Positions 35,032-42,439 of a stretch of 64,000 nucleotides of DNA are shown one piece after another. Source of the stretch: Winogradskyella haliclonae. GTDB lineage: Bacteria; Bacteroidota; Bacteroidia; Flavobacteriales; Flavobacteriaceae. The stretch spans positions 310,001 to 374,000 of the forward strand of contig NZ_BMDQ01000002.1 in assembly GCF_014635865.1 (NCBI RefSeq), given 5' to 3'. The translations under genes were made by a program, and so were the position numbers. Every line of letters begins with the position of its first letter. The first letter of the stretch is position 1. The notes under the pieces were generated by a model that was given only the letters and a program-made list of their open reading frames with translations, did no database searches and was not told the origin of the DNA.

Positions 35032-35413
35032 ATGATTATGAAAATTCTTTTATGCGTATGAGCAACTATAAAAAACTACTGGCGCAATAATATGTTTAAC
35101 ATATTAATTGGGTTTTGTCTCAAAAGCTAATTCGCAAAGTAGATTCCCTTCTCAATTAGCTACAGATTTGCAATTTGAATTAGATAATTGGGCTAAAGAC
35201 TCAAATCACATAGGTGTAAGTGCTTCAGTTATTCTAAAAGATGGATTTCAATGGATAGGTACCTCAGGTATTTCTGCATTAGACAAAGATTTAAATGAAG
35301 ATGAATTAATATGTATAGCTAGTATTACTAAATATTTAGAATTGAATTTGAAATTTTATAGTTCTCCAAGCTTAACTGGTTTCTTTTTCTACAATAAATT
35401 TAGCTTGATGTAG
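35032..35413 (+). pseudogene. Serine hydrolase (beta-lactamase fold), truncated
   Basis: The frame at 35108-35413 encodes the N-terminal part of a beta-lactamase-fold hydrolase (ASVILKDGFQWIGTSGIS, then ELICIASITK with the S-x-x-K box) but breaks into unrelated residues right after it. The Tyr and third boxes are absent. The signal peptide start at 35032-35060 (MIMKILLCV) is cut by a TGA and is out of frame. It lies just left of site C, so the break could be an insertion or deletion boundary. Confidence 0.8.
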
Positions 35414-35450
35414 TTTGTATTAATTACTTCCCGATACAGAAAGTGATTTA
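35412..35450 (-). repeat. Site C: relic of the mnmE 3' end (att-like)
   Basis: On the minus strand it reads ATC ACT TTC TGT ATC GGG AAG TAA, i.e. ITFCIGK and stop, the exact end of MnmE. The 17 bases TGTATCGGGAAGTAATT are identical to those at the real mnmE end (site D), while sequence outside diverges. Orientation is the same as mnmE. It is 34 bp from the 3' end of the intact 7TM-AraC gene. Confidence 0.75.
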
Positions 35451-35484
35451 TCATTATGCTGTTAAACTTTTAAAACTATACTCA

Positions 35485-36501
35485 TTACAACATATCATGA
35501 AGCATCTTTCTCTGAAACTCTCTTGGTGTAATTTTTACTATCTTTTTAAAAGCTGCGTAAAAAGAAGAGGTTGAATTAAATCCAACATCAAAAGCAAGTT
35601 CTTCCACTTTTACATTTGCCAAATTGGGATCTTTAAGCTTATTTGTAATGTCTTTTATTCTCATGGAATTAATAACTTCAGGGAATGATTTACTGTATCT
35701 ATCTCTAATGACAATAGAGATTACATACTTAGGAATATTAATTTTATTTGAAAATTTGGTCAAATTAATACCTTGAGTTCTGTATAATTTATCTAATTCC
35801 AAAGCAGTAATTATTTGAATCATTTGCTCTGGTTTAGGCGAGATTTTGTTTAATGCTTTTAACATGTTAGGTGGATTTTTAAGCATATAAAAAAACAACC
35901 CACTAATCACAACAGATGATATAGCTGTCCCTATTATATGCATCTGAATCGTTGTCATGAAGTACTGAACAAGAAATACTAAAAACAATAATGACATTGT
36001 AATAAAAATTGTTTTATCCCAAAATAGATAAGAGACTTCTGTTTTGTTTTTCTTATCGAGAAAAGTAAAAAAGCAATACGAAAGATATAATAGAAAACTT
36101 AAGTTACAAACAAAATATAATTCATTGTCTAAATTGCTCGTTGAAAAAATCGTTGTAACTCCAATGATGGATAATAGAAAATGAAGCAATTGAATCTTAG
36201 AAAAATCAAATATTGTTCTTACTGAATTAGATTTAAAGTACCAATATGTCAGAGGCCCAATTAACGAAAACCCCAAAAAGCCTATTGCTACTATAATTCT
36301 AGGCATAAAACCATGTTTCATTGTAATAAAATAGAAAATTATAGATTTTATTATACATAAAAATATAGCGATTATTAAAGCAGAAAGTATAGATTTTTTT
36401 AAACTTCTCTCTTTGATTCCAAATAATAGATACATTACAATGAAAATACACATTACAACGACAATTCCAGAAAATACAGTAAGTAAAAAGTAAATACCCA
36501 T
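35485..36501 (-). CDS. 7TM-AraC family regulator
   Basis: The protein has about 338 residues from the ATG at 36501; a GTG two codons earlier is less likely. Seven hydrophobic helices occupy roughly residues 5-210, and an AraC DNA-binding domain ends the protein (FDVGFNSTSSFYAAFKK, ITPREFQ). Its last 70 codons and flank are duplicated at 26435-26677. It is divergent from a serine hydrolase gene at 36825. A palindromic TCCTGATT / AATCAGGA element lies 70-90 bp upstream of its start and may be its own operator. Confidence 0.87.
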   Translation of the reverse strand: MGIYFLLTVFSGIVVVMCIFIVMYLLFGIKERSLKKSILSALIIAIFLCIIKSIIFYFITMKHGFMPRIIVAIGFLGFSLIGPLTYWYFKSNSVRTIFDFSKIQLLHFLLSIIGVTTIFSTSNLDNELYFVCNLSFLLYLSYCFFTFLDKKNKTEVSYLFWDKTIFITMSLLFLVFLVQYFMTTIQMHIIGTAISSVVISGLFFYMLKNPPNMLKALNKISPKPEQMIQIITALELDKLYRTQGINLTKFSNKINIPKYVISIVIRDRYSKSFPEVINSMRIKDITNKLKDPNLANVKVEELAFDVGFNSTSSFYAAFKKIVKITPREFQRKMLHDML

Positions 36502-36824
36502 AACCACAAAATACTAGAAAATTGATTTTTAATACATTAACTTTATTGTTAAATCTGTCACAAATATATATCCTGATTTGATGAATCAGGATTTTTAATA
36601 AAATACTCTATACAATTTATAAACACAAAGAATTTTATTCTGATATAAAAATTTCAAAAGAATGGAGATTTTTATCACTCGTTTTCATACTATAAATTAA
36701 GAAAGAATAAAACCACTGTCAATTTGTTAAAAATTTTATAATTCTTATTCCTGTTTATAAAAATCAGGAAATCACATGGTAAAGTTCCGTCTATTTTTAA
36801 CATCAAAATTTCAATTATAAAATT
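36502..36824. other. Divergent intergenic region of AraC and serine hydrolase genes
   Basis: This 323-bp region contains two motif-like elements (36571-36591 and 36751-36769) and no reading frame of note. The second element reads TTCCTG near 36751 and AATCAGGA near 36762 before the serine hydrolase start, a looser version of the first palindrome. Confidence 0.5.
36571..36591. promoter_or_regulatory. Palindrome TCCTGATT-N5-AATCAGGA
   Basis: A perfect 8-bp inverted repeat with a 5-bp spacer (TGATG), followed by TTTTT. It contains the recurring word TCCTGATTTG, upstream of the 7TM-AraC gene. It may be an operator; the following T run also makes a weak terminator possible, though no plus-strand gene ends here. 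Confidence 0.5.
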
Positions 36825-38333
36825 ATGACAAAATCGCTTACAAATAATTTAAAATGCTTTATTATACTATTTTTATTTACAACTTCTCTTTTACATGCTC
36901 AACAAGATAAAGTAGAGCAAATAGACAAATTTATTAATCAGTTAAAAAAACAATACCAATCCATCCCAGGTTTGGCTGTTGCTATAGTTAAAGACAATAA
37001 TACTATATTAACCAAGGGGTACGGTTATGCTGATTTAAATAAAAATATAAAAGCAGACAAAAACACAGCTTTTTATATTGCTTCTACAACTAAATCTTTT
37101 ATTGGTGCATTAGCAACTATTCTAGAACATAAAGGACAATTAAATTTATCAGCACCCCTAAGCAGTTACAAACCGTTTAAAGAACTATCAAATAGAGATA
37201 TTTTTGATAACATTACCATTTTAGAATTATTAAACCATACGAGTGGATTGACAAATAATTTTCTCACATTCAGATATTCATATTTAGGAAACTTATCAAA
37301 AAAAGATATCATAATGCTTATAGAAAAAACTACTCAAGCTAAAGATAAGCGATTTAAATATTCTAATCTTGGTTATAATTTGTTTAGTGTATTACTAAAA
37401 GAAGAATTTGATAAAAACTGGCAAGATTTATTAAATGAAAAGTTGTTTACACCTTTGAAAATGTCTCATACTTCAGGCTATATGTCTGATGCTTTTAAGA
37501 ATAAATGGATATTAGCACAACCTTATGTAGGGGGGTATAAGGATGGTCTGAAAAAGTTTCCTCTAAAAACAGACAATACAATGCATGCAGCTGGAGGACT
37601 AATTTCTTCTGCAAGTGATGCTGCTAAATGGTTGCTTTACAACATTAATACAGGAAAGTTAGATAACACTCAAATTACAGCTTCTACGGCAATAAAAAAA
37701 TCTCATATACCCACTATTAATTATTCAAAAAAGAAAGGACAAATATTTCAAGGACTGAGTTATTCTATAGGTTGGCACAATGCTACGTTTAACGATAATA
37801 ATGATGTTATTTATCATTTTGGTGGTTATAACGGTTTTCAATCTCATATATCATTTATGCCAAAAGAAAAGATTGGTATAGCTGTTTTTACGAATGAAGA
37901 ACATTTTGGAGATAATTTAAGTAGTATCATCGCTTCTTATATTTATGAAGTATTACTAGAAGAACCTATTAATGAAAACACTTATAATCAAAAGTTAAAA
38001 GATCTAACTGAACTTGAGAGAAAGTTAATAGAAAACTCTGGAAAAAAGAAGTTAAATGAGACGGCTACTGAATGGAATTTAACAATGCCTTTAAAAGCTT
38101 ATACGGGTATTTATAAAAATGATTTTATGGGAAGTATGGATATTACAATAAAAAATAAAACTTTATATGTAGAATTTGGAGAACTACAGGCTGCAGCTGT
38201 AGCTTCACCAGAAGTCAATGCATGCAAAGTTGAGCTTATTACTAACCGAACTATGAATTTAAAGTTCATTATAAATAATAATACCATAACTGGAATAGAT
38301 AGTGGCGGACTAACTTTTAAAAAAGTAGAATAA
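36825..38333 (+). CDS. Secreted beta-lactamase-fold serine hydrolase with C-terminal DUF3471-like domain
   Basis: The 502-residue protein has a signal peptide ending near LHAQ. Catalytic boxes are STTK (Ser87, Lys90), YSNLGYN and HFGGYNGF. A small beta domain of DUF3471 type follows about residue 420 (LKAYTGIYKNDFMGSMDITI). It is the same family as 13549-14919 and 19836-21020 but not a recent copy. Divergent from the 7TM-AraC regulator and followed 13 bp later by an alpha/beta-hydrolase gene, so a two-hydrolase operon is likely. Confidence 0.88.
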   Translation: MTKSLTNNLKCFIILFLFTTSLLHAQQDKVEQIDKFINQLKKQYQSIPGLAVAIVKDNNTILTKGYGYADLNKNIKADKNTAFYIASTTKSFIGALATILEHKGQLNLSAPLSSYKPFKELSNRDIFDNITILELLNHTSGLTNNFLTFRYSYLGNLSKKDIIMLIEKTTQAKDKRFKYSNLGYNLFSVLLKEEFDKNWQDLLNEKLFTPLKMSHTSGYMSDAFKNKWILAQPYVGGYKDGLKKFPLKTDNTMHAAGGLISSASDAAKWLLYNINTGKLDNTQITASTAIKKSHIPTINYSKKKGQIFQGLSYSIGWHNATFNDNNDVIYHFGGYNGFQSHISFMPKEKIGIAVFTNEEHFGDNLSSIIASYIYEVLLEEPINENTYNQKLKDLTELERKLIENSGKKKLNETATEWNLTMPLKAYTGIYKNDFMGSMDITIKNKTLYVEFGELQAAAVASPEVNACKVELITNRTMNLKFIINNNTITGIDSGGLTFKKVE

Positions 38334-38346
38334 GGCCAGCCAAAAT

Positions 38347-39318
38347 ATGAAAAACTTAAAATATAGTCTAGGTTTAATAGAAAAGTGTGTTTCAACTATA
38401 TTAAAACGAGGAGTTGGGAAAAAGAAAACTGTAACTTGGAACTTAAAAACTGAACTTATTTGGGCTACTACTAGATTCACACTTTTATCCTCAAACATAC
38501 ATGGTTTAGAGTGGTTAAAAAGATTATCCAATCGTTTTAATCCAAAATCTTCATTAGTTAATGAACTTATAATCGAGGAAATAAATAATAATGTTGGTAA
38601 ATATCTTAAAGTAGAACCGAAAGATAAAAAGTATAGCAAAAACATCATTATTTACTTTCATGGTGGTGGCTTTGTTACAGGCTCTCCTTATGCTATTATT
38701 GAATTTATTTCAAGGTTAGCCATGTCTTCAAATTCAAAAATCATAATACCCTTTTACCCAACTGCTCCTGAGAAATTTTATCCGTCTGCTCATAAATTTG
38801 CTATAGAGATAAGTGAGTTCATTTTAAAAGAGATAGAAACTCCAATATATCTTACAGGCGATTCAGCTGGAGCAAATTTAGCGATAACTACATTTAAAAA
38901 ATTAACAATAAATAACAGACAAAAGATTCGTGGTTGTATTCTTATCTCTCCTTGGGTAGAACCAACATCAACGAAAGGCACGATTCAAAGTAATTCTAAA
39001 AATGACGTAGCAAATTCTCAATACTTAAAGAATTGTTATGACATGTATATAAACAATAATAACGAACTAGATGAATACCCTCTTACTCTAAACAAAAGTC
39101 AGTTGATTAAACTACCTAAAACCATAATAACTGTTGGAACTTTTGAAATGTTATTAGATCAAGTCAAAAAATTAGACGATAATTTAAAATCTTTAAAAAC
39201 AGAAACCACACTTATTGAATACGACAACATGTTTCATACATTTTGGAATGTTCCAGCAAAAATTAGAGAAGCTGATAAATTAATTGATGATATTGCAAGT
39301 TGGCTGGATTCAAATTAA
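38347..39318 (+). CDS. Alpha/beta-hydrolase fold-3 (HSL-like) esterase
   Basis: The 323-residue protein has no signal peptide. The hormone-sensitive-lipase-like pattern is clear: IYFHGGGFVTGSP (HGGG oxyanion hole, near residue 103), LTGDSAGANLA with nucleophile Ser, and MFHTFWN with the catalytic His near the end. Such enzymes hydrolyse short acyl esters in the cytoplasm. It follows the serine hydrolase gene by 13 bp on the same strand. The N-terminal region (GVGKKKTVTWNLKTELIWAT) is unremarkable. Confidence 0.85.
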   Translation: MKNLKYSLGLIEKCVSTILKRGVGKKKTVTWNLKTELIWATTRFTLLSSNIHGLEWLKRLSNRFNPKSSLVNELIIEEINNNVGKYLKVEPKDKKYSKNIIIYFHGGGFVTGSPYAIIEFISRLAMSSNSKIIIPFYPTAPEKFYPSAHKFAIEISEFILKEIETPIYLTGDSAGANLAITTFKKLTINNRQKIRGCILISPWVEPTSTKGTIQSNSKNDVANSQYLKNCYDMYINNNNELDEYPLTLNKSQLIKLPKTIITVGTFEMLLDQVKKLDDNLKSLKTETTLIEYDNMFHTFWNVPAKIREADKLIDDIASWLDSN

Positions 39319-39443
39319 ACCGCAACCCTTGTTAAACTAATCAAAATATTTTGTCCCGATTTAATAAACCAGAGTATTAATAAGCTATACATTTTATATT
39401 TTTTGGCCATGAAAATTTTTAATTAGCATTTAAACCAAAACAT

Positions 39444-39974
39444 ATGCATAAAATTTCAATAAAACTTTTTGCTCTTATTTTCACAGCTTTTTTATCAGCT
39501 AATATAATTGCCCAGCAAGAGCAAGATGATTATAAGCAAATAGACCAAGTAATTTCTAAACTATATACATCTATCTCATTTATAAATGGCAAAGAACAAG
39601 ATTATATAACACTTAAAAAAATTCATCATGAGAAGGCTATGATAGGTTCAATATCTACAAAACAAGCTAGAATATTTCCCGTGAAAGAATTTCGTTCAAA
39701 AAATAAAGAGACTTTTAAAAAAAATAATATTCTGTCCTTTCAAGAAAAAGAAATAGATTACAAAACACTAGTATACGGTGGCGTTGCAACTCGATTTAGC
39801 ACGTATGAGTTTGAAATTAAAACTAAAGACCGAGAGTTAAAAGTAATAGGAGTTAACGTATTTCAGTTAATAAAAGATCCAGAAAAAGGTTGGTTAATAC
39901 TGTCAAATGTATTTAGTGATAATATGTCTTATCCAAATCCAAAAACACACATAAAGATTATCAGAAAAGAATAA
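39444..39974 (+). CDS. Secreted NTF2-like protein
   Basis: The 176-residue protein has a signal peptide (ends near IIAQ) and an NTF2-like domain: IDQVISKLYTSISFINGKEQ, LKKIHHEKAMIGSIST, VYGGVATRFSTYEFEI and VNVFQLIKDPEKGWLILS. It is a clear paralogue of the 19299-19808 protein in the site A-site B segment, about half identical by eye. It is followed 7 bp later by a TlpA-like lipoprotein gene. Function unknown. Confidence 0.75.
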   Translation: MHKISIKLFALIFTAFLSANIIAQQEQDDYKQIDQVISKLYTSISFINGKEQDYITLKKIHHEKAMIGSISTKQARIFPVKEFRSKNKETFKKNNILSFQEKEIDYKTLVYGGVATRFSTYEFEIKTKDRELKVIGVNVFQLIKDPEKGWLILSNVFSDNMSYPNPKTHIKIIRKE

Positions 39975-39981
39975 CTGCAAT

Positions 39982-41124
39982 ATGAAAAAAACAATCCTTT
40001 ACATAGTATTAATAAACGTTCTTCTTTCGTGCAAAAAAGAAATAACAACACCTTTAGCAGTAGTAAATTCAAATTTAGCAACTAGCTCATCTAATGTTGG
40101 TTGGGATAAAATTACGTCACAATCGTGTTTGTATAATTTAAAGACTAGTATAAATGGGAAGATTATAAATAATGAAAAAAAGGAGATAAGCCAGCAATTC
40201 CCTAACCTTCAAAAAATTGTTTCTTATAAAGACAATGTTATGACCAATATAACTTTAACAAATGATGAAGGAAGTAGCATAATTAAGTATGAAGAAAATA
40301 CCTTAATAGGCTTAAATAAAATTCCTTATGAAAAGCCTAAGATTAATCCTGTTATAGAACTTAAAGAAAAAATAGAAGATTATTATTTAATAGATACATT
40401 ATGGAACAACACTGATGTTTTTTATTTGGATAGCAAAAAAAATAATGACACTTATATATTTAATAAAGAAACAAAATTGCTTATTGCCTACCTATCCGAA
40501 ACCGGATATGGATTATCTACACTAACTTTTGAAGACTATAGAGAAGTAAATGGCTATTTATTACCATTTAAGAAAAAAAACTTTGTTCCAAAATCGGCAT
40601 ATATACAAGAGTATACTTTTCAAGAGAGAAAACTAAATGTAATATTTCCTGATAATCAATTTGAATTAAATAAAGACTTGACATATTTGAAAAAAGGTTC
40701 ACTAATTCCAGATTTTACATTACCAACCGTTTCTGATGATAATAAAGTTTTTTCCAACAATGATTTGGAGGGAAAAGTAACATTAATTGATTTTTGGGCT
40801 ACTTGGTGCAAACCTTGTATAAAAGAATTTCCAGTTATAGAAAAATATTATAATACTTATAAAAACAAAGGCTTTAACGTAATTAGTATTTCTCTTGACA
40901 CAGATATTGAAAGATTAAAATCATTCTCTAGAAAAAAAATATTTCCCTGGACTACAAGCCTTTACTCTGCTGATGGATTGAAAGGAGATATAGCTAAAAA
41001 ATTTCAGTTAGCTTCTTTACCTAAACTAATATTAGTTAATAAAGAAGGAAGAATAATTGCTATGGATAAAGAATTAAGGCATGACAAATTAGGAAAGGTT
41101 TTAAGTGAAATACTAGATAATTAA
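39982..41124 (+). CDS. TlpA-family thioredoxin-like lipoprotein
   Basis: The 380-residue lipoprotein (lipobox LLSC) has an N-terminal beta-rich region (about 20-220) and a C-terminal TlpA/ResA-type thioredoxin domain starting at PDFTLPTVSDD, with the active site WCKPC in IDFWATWCKPCIKEFP and the cis-Pro segment LASLPKLILV. The N-terminal part resembles an outer-membrane-lipoprotein-like sorting domain rather than DUF4369. It should act as a reductase or disulfide enzyme outside the cytoplasm. It is followed by an S41 peptidase gene 23 bp downstream. Confidence 0.85.
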   Translation: MKKTILYIVLINVLLSCKKEITTPLAVVNSNLATSSSNVGWDKITSQSCLYNLKTSINGKIINNEKKEISQQFPNLQKIVSYKDNVMTNITLTNDEGSSIIKYEENTLIGLNKIPYEKPKINPVIELKEKIEDYYLIDTLWNNTDVFYLDSKKNNDTYIFNKETKLLIAYLSETGYGLSTLTFEDYREVNGYLLPFKKKNFVPKSAYIQEYTFQERKLNVIFPDNQFELNKDLTYLKKGSLIPDFTLPTVSDDNKVFSNNDLEGKVTLIDFWATWCKPCIKEFPVIEKYYNTYKNKGFNVISISLDTDIERLKSFSRKKIFPWTTSLYSADGLKGDIAKKFQLASLPKLILVNKEGRIIAMDKELRHDKLGKVLSEILDN

Positions 41125-41147
41125 AACTTGTTAAAAAATATAACTCA

Positions 41148-42362
41148 ATGCGTTTATCCATACTAATCTCGATACTTTTAATTACAAATATAATTTATGG
41201 TCAGCTTTCCTTTGTTGACGATATTAATATTCCAGTAGAAAATTACAATCAAAATTTTAAACAAATAAATGCTATAGTAGCTAAAAATTATAGTCATTTA
41301 AAAAATAAGAATATTGATATCGACTCTTTATATAGTTTCTATCAAAACAAAATATCTGAAATCGCAAATAAAGAAGATTATTTTAAATGTTTACTAACGT
41401 ATTTTTCAAAACTTAAAAACTCACATACAACTATTCATCTTAGAGATTACGGTATAAAAGCTTCTGTTAAGATGATTGAAAATAGACTTTTTTTGCATAA
41501 AGTAGACGATGCAGATTTTGTTAAATTGGGAGTTAAAAAAAATGATGAAATTCTGCAAATAGATAACAGACCAATAATAGAATGGCTAAACATTCAACGA
41601 AAATTTGTAAGTGCCTCTACCCTTGATGGCGAATTAAATAATACGTTATGGAAAGTATTTAATAGTGAGTTTAAAATATCTAGAACATATACTATTAAAA
41701 CCACTAATGGATTAAAAACAATTGCAAAAAAGCTAAATATACCAACTGAATACAGTTATTCATTTCCTAACAATATAACCAAAAGTAATGGTAGAAAACT
41801 CAACGAAACTACAGGCTATATTACTATAAATTCAATGACTGGTAATGTAGTAAAAGAATTTGAGGCTTCTTTTAATTCATTAATGCATTTACCTAATTTG
41901 ATAATTGACTTAAGAGAAAACACTGGTGGGAATTCAATTTTCAGTGAACAAATAGCTAGATATTTAATATCTTATCCAACAAGAGCTTGTGTCTCTAGAA
42001 AAAAAATAAAACCTAAGAAAAATAGATATAAGGGAAAGTTATATGTGCTAATAGGTGTTAAAACAGCATCTGCTGGTGAAAGTTTTGCTATTGATTTGTT
42101 AGAAAGTGGAAATGTAAAACTAATAGGTAGTCCTACTGCAGGAGACACAGGTAACAATCCTAAAAATTTTACAACTGATTATGGAATTTCCTTTAGAATC
42201 CCAATACGCAAACCTCCTCAAATTTCTTTTAATGGTTTTCCTATGGAAGGAACTGGTTTACCACCGCATTTTGAAATTAATCAAACAGTAGAAGATTTTA
42301 AAAGTGACACAGATACGGTTTTGGAGTATACTTTAAACTATATTGCGAAAATTAAAGGATAA
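41148..42362 (+). CDS. Secreted S41-family peptidase
   Basis: The 404-residue protein has a signal peptide (ends near IIYG). The tail-specific protease core shows LIIDLRENTGGNSIFSEQ and GVKTASAGESFAIDLLESG with the nucleophile Ser of the T-A-S-A-G-E-S type, and IGSPTAGDTGN. A PDZ-like region (VKKNDEILQIDNRPIIEW) precedes it. Such peptidases cut C-terminal regions of periplasmic proteins or peptides. It is the last gene before the mnmE end and site D, hence at the right border of the accessory region. Confidence 0.87.
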   Translation: MRLSILISILLITNIIYGQLSFVDDINIPVENYNQNFKQINAIVAKNYSHLKNKNIDIDSLYSFYQNKISEIANKEDYFKCLLTYFSKLKNSHTTIHLRDYGIKASVKMIENRLFLHKVDDADFVKLGVKKNDEILQIDNRPIIEWLNIQRKFVSASTLDGELNNTLWKVFNSEFKISRTYTIKTTNGLKTIAKKLNIPTEYSYSFPNNITKSNGRKLNETTGYITINSMTGNVVKEFEASFNSLMHLPNLIIDLRENTGGNSIFSEQIARYLISYPTRACVSRKKIKPKKNRYKGKLYVLIGVKTASAGESFAIDLLESGNVKLIGSPTAGDTGNNPKNFTTDYGISFRIPIRKPPQISFNGFPMEGTGLPPHFEINQTVEDFKSDTDTVLEYTLNYIAKIKG

Positions 42363-42416
42363 ATTACACATCTTTATTCTCCTGCCTATATTGTTTACTA
42401 CTTGTTTGTTAATTGG

Positions 42417-42439
42417 AATTACTTCCCGATACAAAAGTT
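42417..42439 (-). repeat. Site D: present mnmE 3' end, proposed active attachment site
   Basis: The codons TTT TGT ATC GGG AAG TAA end mnmE and the shared 17-base word TGTATCGGGAAGTAATT continues 2 bp past the stop, where it matches site C. Left of the TGT codon the sequence differs from sites A-C (AAC TTT versus ACT TTC), as expected when crossover occurs in this word. It is the reference site for the relics at 17.86, 25.98 and 35.41 kb. Confidence 0.65.

Noticed and set aside
13549-38333. Serine hydrolases as antibiotic-resistance beta-lactamases
   Set aside because: The third active-site box is HNG, HAG or HFG rather than K-T-G, as in esterases and peptidases of the family, so resistance is not supported.
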